Origin: Myxococcales bacterium
Lineage (GTDB): Bacteria; Myxococcota_A; Polyangia; Palsa-1104
Direction: 5' to 3'
Assembly (NCBI GenBank): GCA_028287105.1
Contig: JAQBQH010000011.1
Coordinates: forward strand, 1 to 52,063
DNA: 52,063 nucleotides
Below the pieces are notes generated by a model. That model saw only the letters and a program-made list of their open reading frames with translations, was not told the origin of the DNA and ran no database searches. Every line of letters starts with the position of its first letter. Position 1 is the first letter of the stretch. Both the position numbers and the translations under genes were made by a program. Shown piece after piece: positions 44,492-52,063 of this stretch.

Positions 44492-45325
44492 ATGGAGCCT
44501 CTCATCGACCGCTCGCGAATCGAGCGGCTGGTGCGCACCACGCTCAAGGAGCTGGGCGACAAGCGCGCTGTCGACGACGGAGACCGCGGCCTTTTGTTGC
44601 CGCCGGACCGGGGCGTCAACCTCGACGCCTTCGACCCCGACGCCATGGCGGCGATGCTGCGCTCGACGCCGGCGCGCATCGGCGTCGGCCGCGCCGGCAC
44701 GCGCTACAAGACCAACACGCTCCTGCGCTTTCGCGCCGACCACGCCGCCGCCAAGGACGCGGTCATGTCCGAGGTCGACGACAAGCTCGTCGCCCGCCTC
44801 GGCCTCGTCGAGCTGACCACGCGCGCGCCCGACAAGCGCATCTTCCTCGAGCGCCCCGACGCCGGACGCGCGCTCTCCGACGAGGGTAAACAGGAGCTCG
44901 CCGACAAGTGTCAGCGCGGCCCGCAGGTTCAGGTCTGCTACGGCGACGGCCTGTCTGCGGCCGCCATCAATGCGCACCTCGAAGCGTTCCACGGCGCGCT
45001 CGTTCCCGCGCTGCAGGCGCGCGGTCTGCGCGTCGGTACGCCGGTCTTCGTCAGGCGCTCGCGCGTCAAGGTCATGGACGAGATCGCGCGGCTCGTCGAC
45101 GCCGAGTCGTGCGTCTTCACCTGCGGCGAGCGGCCCGGTCTCGGCTTTGCGGATTCCTTGTCGAGCTATTACATTTACCGTCCTGCGACCGGCGCTACCG
45201 ATGCCGACCGCGAAGTGATCAGCAACATCAACCCGCGCGGGCTGGAGCCCACCAAGGCGGCAGTCGCCGTCGCTGAGGCCTGTGCGCGAATTCTGGCCGC
45301 GAAAAAATCGGGGGTAGTTCTGTGA
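44492..45325 (+). CDS. eutC: Ethanolamine ammonia-lyase small subunit EutC
   Basis: The 277-residue protein has the EutC pattern: RIGVGRAGTRYKTNTLLRFRADHAAAKDAVMSEVD, QVQVCYGDGLSAAAINAH, VFTCGERPGLGFADSLSSYYIYRP and SNINPRGLEPTKAA. EutC contributes to cobalamin binding in the (EutBC) complex with EutB. It is separated from eutB by about 3.2 kb with three exported-protein genes. The start is ATG 44492. Its stop overlaps the next gene by 4 bases (GTGA). Confidence 0.95.
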   Translation: MEPLIDRSRIERLVRTTLKELGDKRAVDDGDRGLLLPPDRGVNLDAFDPDAMAAMLRSTPARIGVGRAGTRYKTNTLLRFRADHAAAKDAVMSEVDDKLVARLGLVELTTRAPDKRIFLERPDAGRALSDEGKQELADKCQRGPQVQVCYGDGLSAAAINAHLEAFHGALVPALQARGLRVGTPVFVRRSRVKVMDEIARLVDAESCVFTCGERPGLGFADSLSSYYIYRPATGATDADREVISNINPRGLEPTKAAVAVAEACARILAAKKSGVVL

Positions 45326-45606
45326 GCGAAGGCGAAGCGCCGAAGTGGACCTGCCCGGTGTGTGGCTACGCCGGTCTTCGCGAGCCCCCGGTCGATCCGA
45401 CCGGCTCGCCGACCTACAGCATGTGCCCCTGCTGCGGTACGCAGTACGGCGCCGACGATCTGGAGAAGCCGCACGCCGAGCTCCGTAAGGCGTGGGTGGA
45501 GACGGGCGCGCAGTGGTGGTCGCAGAACGAACCGGCGCCCGAAGGCTGGGACGCGAACAAGCAGCTCCAGGCGGCCGGCTTCGCCGATGGCGGTCCGCGG
45601 AACTGA
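45322..45606 (+). CDS. Small zinc-ribbon protein of the CPCC type
   Basis: The 94-residue protein has two cysteine pairs, WTCPVCGYAGLREPP and MCPCCGTQYG, followed by WVETGAQWWSQNEPAPEGWD. This is the layout of a widespread cysteine-rich CPCC family of unknown function. GTG start overlapping eutC and a 20-base overlap with the eutL-eutT gene place it firmly inside the eut operon. A role in metal handling or as a small adaptor is possible; no function is known to me. Confidence 0.8.
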   Translation: MSEGEAPKWTCPVCGYAGLREPPVDPTGSPTYSMCPCCGTQYGADDLEKPHAELRKAWVETGAQWWSQNEPAPEGWDANKQLQAAGFADGGPRN

Positions 45607-46956
45607 TTCGCGCGCGTCGGCCGACGAGCCCACCGGGCTCGGGCTGGTCGATCTGCCGCCGCTCAAGCCGCGCGTGCTGGCGCTGCGGACGATCCCGCGC
45701 GTCGACGAGCAGCTCGCGGCCGAGTGGAAGCTGCCCGACGGCCTGCGCGCCGCGGGCCTGGTGACCTGCACCAGCGACGACGCGCTCTACGTGGCGCTCG
45801 ACGAAGGCACCAAGGCCGCGCCCGTCGAGGTGGTCTACGCACGGTCGTTCTACGCCGGGTCGAACCATGCCTCGGGGCCGCTCTCGGGTGAGGCGATCGG
45901 CGTGTACGCGGCGCGCGATCCCGACGAGGTACGCGAGGCGCTCGATGCTTGCGTGCGCACGCTCGAGCGGGAGGCGTGGTTCTATGCCGCCGACGAGGCG
46001 CAGGAGCTGGCGTTCTTCCCGCACGTGGTGCGCTCGACGGGGAGCTACCTGTCGCGTCAGGCGGGGATCGCCGCCGGGGCTCCGATGGCCTATCTGATCG
46101 CGCCGCCGCTCGAGTCGATGGTGGCGCTCGATGCGGCGCTCAAGGCGGCGTCGGTGCGGCTGGTCAAGTGGTTCGGTCCGCCGTCGGAGACCAACTTCGG
46201 CGGCGGCTATCTCGTCGGTGATCTGGCGGCGTGCGAGGCGGCCGCGCGTGCGTTCGCCGCGGCGGTGGTGGACATCGCGCGGGCACCGACCGACGTCGCG
46301 CGGTCGGCGCGCGCGGCCGGCGAGGCGCTCGGCGCGCGACCCAAGGGCGGTCGCGGTACCGGCAAGTACCGGGTGCTGGCGACTGGCGAGCGCCTGACCG
46401 ACAAGCCCGAGCATCTGACCCATCTCCTCGACGACGAGTCGCTCGTCGACAAGGCGCATCCGCGGCTGCCGTTGCGCGGCAAGCTCGACACCTTGCAGGG
46501 GCTCATCCTCGAGGCGCAGTGCGCGGCCGATGGCGATGGCGCGCGCGGGCTCGTCGGCGAGCTGGGCGAGGCGCTCGAGCTGACCCGCGCCATCGTCGGT
46601 GCCGAGGTGACCGGCCGGCCGCTGGCGTCGTGGAAGCTGGCCGGGCTCAGCGCGTCCGAGCTGCGCTATCACACGCACCACACGCACGAGCTCTACGGCG
46701 TTCCCTTCATGTTCCCGTCGGTCAGGCAGGGGCCGGTGGTGGCGCGGCTCTACACGGCGCGGGCCTACGCGCGCGAGGCGGAGCTGGCGCTGTACCTGTC
46801 GTTTCCGTCGGCGGACGAGCGCGCGGACCTCAAGCTCGCCATGAATCGCCTCTCGAGCGCGCTCTATCTCATGACGATCAAATACGTCGCCGGCCGCTAC
46901 GCGGGCGAGAACCTGCGACCCGGCCCGGTCAAGGGATGGAAGCCACCCAAGAACGC

Positions 46957-46960
<4 letters not shown>
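45587..46960 (+). CDS. EutL shell protein fused to EutT-like cobalamin adenosyltransferase
   Basis: The 457-residue protein has two parts. Residues about 22-238 match the EutL microcompartment shell protein along their length, including GLVTCTSDDALYVALDEGTK, VEVVYARSFYAG, RSTGSYLSRQAGI, PMAYLIAPPLES, GPPSETNFGGGYL and ACEAAARAFAAAVVDIARAP. After a Gly/Arg-rich linker, residues about 259-435 match EutT: KPEHLTHLLDDESLVDKAHPRLPLRGKLD, VTGRPLASWKLAGLSASEL, and MNRLSSALYLMTIKYV. The CC-x2-C metal motif of the E. coli/Salmonella EutT N-terminus is missing. Shell protein and coenzyme supply are thus joined, directly after eutC. The start is ATG 45587; I see no better one. Confidence 0.87.
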
Positions 46961-49979
<3,019 letters not shown>

Positions 49980-49996
49980 CGCTCTACAACCCGGAC

Positions 49997-50302
49997 GTGG
50001 AACCGCACGCGCGTTTCGAAGAGCGCATCCGGGCGCTGAGAGAGAGTTTCATCGCCGGCCTACCGGACCGGCTGTCCACGATGCGCAACGCACTGCGGTG
50101 TGACGATCGCGCCACCCTGCATCACGAGGCGCACCGCCTGGCCGGCACCGGCGATACCTACGGCTTGCCGCAGCTGACGACCTGGGCACGCGCGTTCGAC
50201 CACAAGATCAAGTCGGGCGCGACGCTGGCCGCGCTCGACAAGGAGCTCGACGAGCTGTCTGACTTTCTCGCCAAGCTCATCCCGCTCGGAGCGCTCGGAT
50301 GA
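49997..50302 (+). CDS. Stand-alone Hpt phosphotransfer protein
   Basis: The 101-residue helical protein has LHHEAHRLAGTGDTYGLPQL, in which H46 is the expected phosphorylated histidine of the H-x-L-x-G-T Hpt motif. No histidine kinase or receiver is fused. It lies 17 bases after ligA with a GTG start. It may relay phosphate to an orphan receiver such as the one at 22754, but nothing in the sequence fixes the partner. Its last 26 bases overlap the convergent hydrolase gene. Confidence 0.83.
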   Translation: MEPHARFEERIRALRESFIAGLPDRLSTMRNALRCDDRATLHHEAHRLAGTGDTYGLPQLTTWARAFDHKIKSGATLAALDKELDELSDFLAKLIPLGALG

Positions 50303-51203
50303 AATCGGCCGCCTGATCCCACGCGGGTCGGGCGCGATCGTCGAGCACCAGCCCCATGTGGTCGGGGTCGAAGCCGAGGCCGCTCTTCCGCCCGACGACG
50401 TGGAACTCGGCGCCCGGCACCTGCAGCGCCAGATCGCGCGCATCCGCGGGCGGTGACATGAGGCGATCGCCGGAGCCGACGATCCCGAGGAGCGGCCGCT
50501 TCACCGCCGTCAGCGCCGTCCAGTAGTCGAAGCCGTCGCGCGCGAGCCAGCGCGCGGCGCGCCCGTTGCGCAGAAAGTCGCGCACGTAGCCGCGCGGCTC
50601 GTCGTCGGTGCCGTAGCGCATGCGGCGCACCGGCAGCCGGCCGAAGATGCGCGTCAAGAGCCCCATCCCCTCGATGAGCGCCGCCTTCTGGTAGCGCGAC
50701 AGCGGGCGCTCCTTCCAATGCGGGTGCGAGACGTTGCACGCGAGCATGACGAGGCCGTCGATGGGCGCGGCCGGATGGCGCGCGACGTAGGCGAGGGCGA
50801 CGTGGCCGAAGAGGCTGTGTCCGACGGTGGCGAGCGGCAGGCCGGGGAAGCGTGCGCGCGCGAACGCGACCAGCGCCGGGACATCCTCTTCGACGAGATC
50901 GTCGTAGCCCCAGTCGCCGCCCTCGTCGGCGCGCGGGCCCGACTTGCCGTGGCCGCGCAGATCGGCCCAGACGCAGGCGATGCCGCGCGCCGCCAGATGC
51001 GAGACGAGGCCGCGGCCGCGCGGTCGGTCGAGCGTGCGGCGGTCGACCATCATGGCGTGCGAGACCACGGCGACCGCGACGGGCGGGGCGCCGATGACGA
51101 CCTCGCCCCGGAGGGTCCAGCCGTCGGCACACGCGACGGTGAACGGCTCGCGGCTGTCGCTCGGGCTGCGCGCCGCGGCGCCGGAGGTGCTGACCATGAT
51201 CAA
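50277..51203 (-). CDS. Alpha/beta hydrolase
   Basis: The 308-residue protein has an alpha/beta-hydrolase core: nucleophile elbow VGHSLFGHVAL, oxyanion region with SHAMMVDRRT, an acid VGSGDRLMSPP and a late His (PDHMGLVL). No signal peptide is evident. It could be an esterase or lipase; the substrate is unknown. ATG 51197 is an alternative start. The gene is divergent from the polyprenyl synthase gene across 91 bases that hold a promoter and operator. Confidence 0.88.
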   Translation of the reverse strand: MIMVSTSGAAARSPSDSREPFTVACADGWTLRGEVVIGAPPVAVAVVSHAMMVDRRTLDRPRGRGLVSHLAARGIACVWADLRGHGKSGPRADEGGDWGYDDLVEEDVPALVAFARARFPGLPLATVGHSLFGHVALAYVARHPAAPIDGLVMLACNVSHPHWKERPLSRYQKAALIEGMGLLTRIFGRLPVRRMRYGTDDEPRGYVRDFLRNGRAARWLARDGFDYWTALTAVKRPLLGIVGSGDRLMSPPADARDLALQVPGAEFHVVGRKSGLGFDPDHMGLVLDDRARPAWDQAADFIRALRAG

Positions 51204-51230
51204 CGCTTACCACGACTTGGCTGGGTGCTA

Positions 51231-51258
51231 TTGACAACGGCTACGCTTGGGTTATGAA
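51231..51258 (+). promoter_or_regulatory. Promoter of the polyprenyl synthase gene
   Basis: A consensus -35 TTGACA (51231-51236) is followed after 16 bases by TATGAA (51253-51258). Transcription should start near 51265. GAGAGG at 51282-51287 supplies a normal ribosome binding site before ATG 51295. Confidence 0.6.
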
Positions 51259-51281
51259 GTTTCAGAAAGTTTTGAAACTTC
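51256..51281. promoter_or_regulatory. Operator-like inverted repeat over the polyprenyl synthase start
   Basis: GAAGTTTCA (51256-51264) and TGAAACTTC (51273-51281) are a perfect 9-bp inverted repeat with an 8-base spacer, covering the end of the -10 and the predicted +1. This is the position of a repressor site. It is not GC-rich and lacks a following T-run, so it is not a terminator. Confidence 0.6.
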
Positions 51282-51294
51282 GAGAGGGCCGCTG

Positions 51295-52063
51295 ATGCGC
51301 GCGCACGCCGAGCTGGCAGCAACCACCGAGCGACTGGCCGAGGCGGCTCGCCGCGGTCCCGATGCCGACGCAGTGCACTCGCGACTCGGCGCCTTGAAGC
51401 TCCTGGTCGGCGACGTCATCGCCGACGTCGAGAGCGCGCTGCCGGCCATCGCCGAGGCCGGCCCGGGATTGGCGGGTCGCGCGGCGCGCCATCTCGTCGG
51501 CGCCGGCGGCAAGCGCGTACGGCCGCTCCTGGTCATCCTCGCGTCGCGCGCCGCGGGCGTGCCGGCCGATTGCGCCGACTCGCGCGCTTCGTTGATCAAG
51601 CTGGCGCAGGCGGCGGAGCTGGTGCACGCCGCGACGCTGCTCCACGACGACGTCCTCGATGACGGGCGCACCCGGCGCGGGCTGCCGGCGGCGCGCGTCT
51701 TGTGGGGCAACGCCGCGTCGGTGCTCGGCGGCGACTTCCTGCTCATTCGCGCGCTGGAGCTGACGGCGTCGACGGGCGTGGTCGGCGTGCTCGGCGATCT
51801 CTTGGCCTCGATCGGCCGCATGATCGACGGCGAGGCGCTGCAGCTGCAGCATCGCGGGCGCTGCGATCTCGATCCCAAGGCCTACGTCGAGGTCGTCGAC
51901 GGCAAGACCGCGTCGCTGTTCGCCTGGTGCGGGCGTGCCGGTGCGCGGTTGGCAGGCGCCGACACGGCGACCGGCGACGCGCTGGCGGCGTACGGCCTGC
52001 ATCTCGGCCGCGCCTTTCAGATCGTCGACGATGTGCTCGACGTCGAAGGCAATCCGCGCACGC
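51295..52063 (+). CDS. Polyprenyl diphosphate synthase (partial, runs off the right end)
   Basis: The first 256 codons are present. Family marks are GAGGKRVRPLL, the first Asp-rich motif ATLLHDDVLDDGRTRRG and the second FQIVDDVLDV near the right edge. The enzyme adds isopentenyl units to an allylic diphosphate to make the side chain of quinones or a longer polyprenyl carrier. A normal product is about 320-340 residues, so about a quarter is missing. A 13-codon ORF directly upstream (51254) lies over the promoter and is probably not translated. Confidence 0.92.
   Translation, partial: MRAHAELAATTERLAEAARRGPDADAVHSRLGALKLLVGDVIADVESALPAIAEAGPGLAGRAARHLVGAGGKRVRPLLVILASRAAGVPADCADSRASLIKLAQAAELVHAATLLHDDVLDDGRTRRGLPAARVLWGNAASVLGGDFLLIRALELTASTGVVGVLGDLLASIGRMIDGEALQLQHRGRCDLDPKAYVEVVDGKTASLFAWCGRAGARLAGADTATGDALAAYGLHLGRAFQIVDDVLDVEGNPRT

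Noticed and set aside
51254-51295. A 13-codon leader ORF (MKFQKVLKLREGR) ending in TGATG at the polyprenyl synthase start
   Set aside because: Its ATG lies inside the predicted -10 element, so it would not be on the transcript; the bases are better explained as an operator dyad.

Overview
The window is one continuous, GC-rich and very gene-dense bacterial chromosome segment. No stretch over 300 bases lacks a gene; the longest gap, 33689-33898, is about 210 bases. I see no tRNA, rRNA, CRISPR array, insertion sequence, integrase or phage gene. The gene content points to a member of the Myxococcota or a close relative: a MYXO-CTERM-like sorting tail, Hanks-type Ser/Thr kinases with HRDVTPQN loops, DUF4388 and PilZ proteins, many lipoproteins, and an ECF sigma/anti-sigma pair. 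Two parS-like palindromes beside rsmG suggest that the left edge lies near the replication origin.

Layout. 1-2920: biotin genes (bioF and the start of a probable bioA), two parS sites, rsmG, and a divergent AmgK-like sugar kinase. 3031-12548: a Ser/Thr kinase with PEGA and TonB-like domains; a response regulator-DUF4388-TPR protein heading tsaD-rsmA-mutM; then an ECF sigma factor with its zinc-finger anti-sigma factor. 12421-18741 (minus): an overlapping operon of a pseudo-M48 protease, two dynamin-like GTPases (one fused to TPRs, one with degenerate G motifs) and RNase HII. 18823-22609 (minus): a low-complexity lipoprotein, then a five-gene unit of small lipoprotein, DUF362 protein, YbhN-type membrane protein, MutH-like endonuclease and DUF2505-like protein. 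22754-28915: CheY-like regulator, peptidoglycan amidase, fatty-acid hydroxylase with an AmpG-like transporter, a four-cluster ferredoxin with an HExxH/SEC-C protein, and a FadR-type regulator. 28996-39901: lipoproteins, PilZ, DUF4388-DnaJ-TPR, a diacylglycerol-kinase-like enzyme, PP2C phosphatase, sugar nucleotidyltransferase, double GNAT, membrane proteins and a GT-C-like enzyme.

39939-50302 is the most distinctive part. It holds eutB, three exported-protein genes, eutC, a CPCC zinc-ribbon gene, a single gene fusing the EutL shell protein to an EutT-like cobalamin adenosyltransferase, a methyltransferase, ligA and an Hpt protein. eutC through ligA are chained by short start/stop overlaps. 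No other microcompartment shell gene is visible. The right end has an alpha/beta hydrolase and a truncated polyprenyl diphosphate synthase with a strong promoter and an operator-like dyad.

Two genome-style features recur. All seven convergent gene pairs overlap or abut. Several first genes have a -10-like hexamer 6-7 bases before the start codon, consistent with leaderless mRNAs. All functions here are read from sequence motifs and remembered family features; no database search was run.
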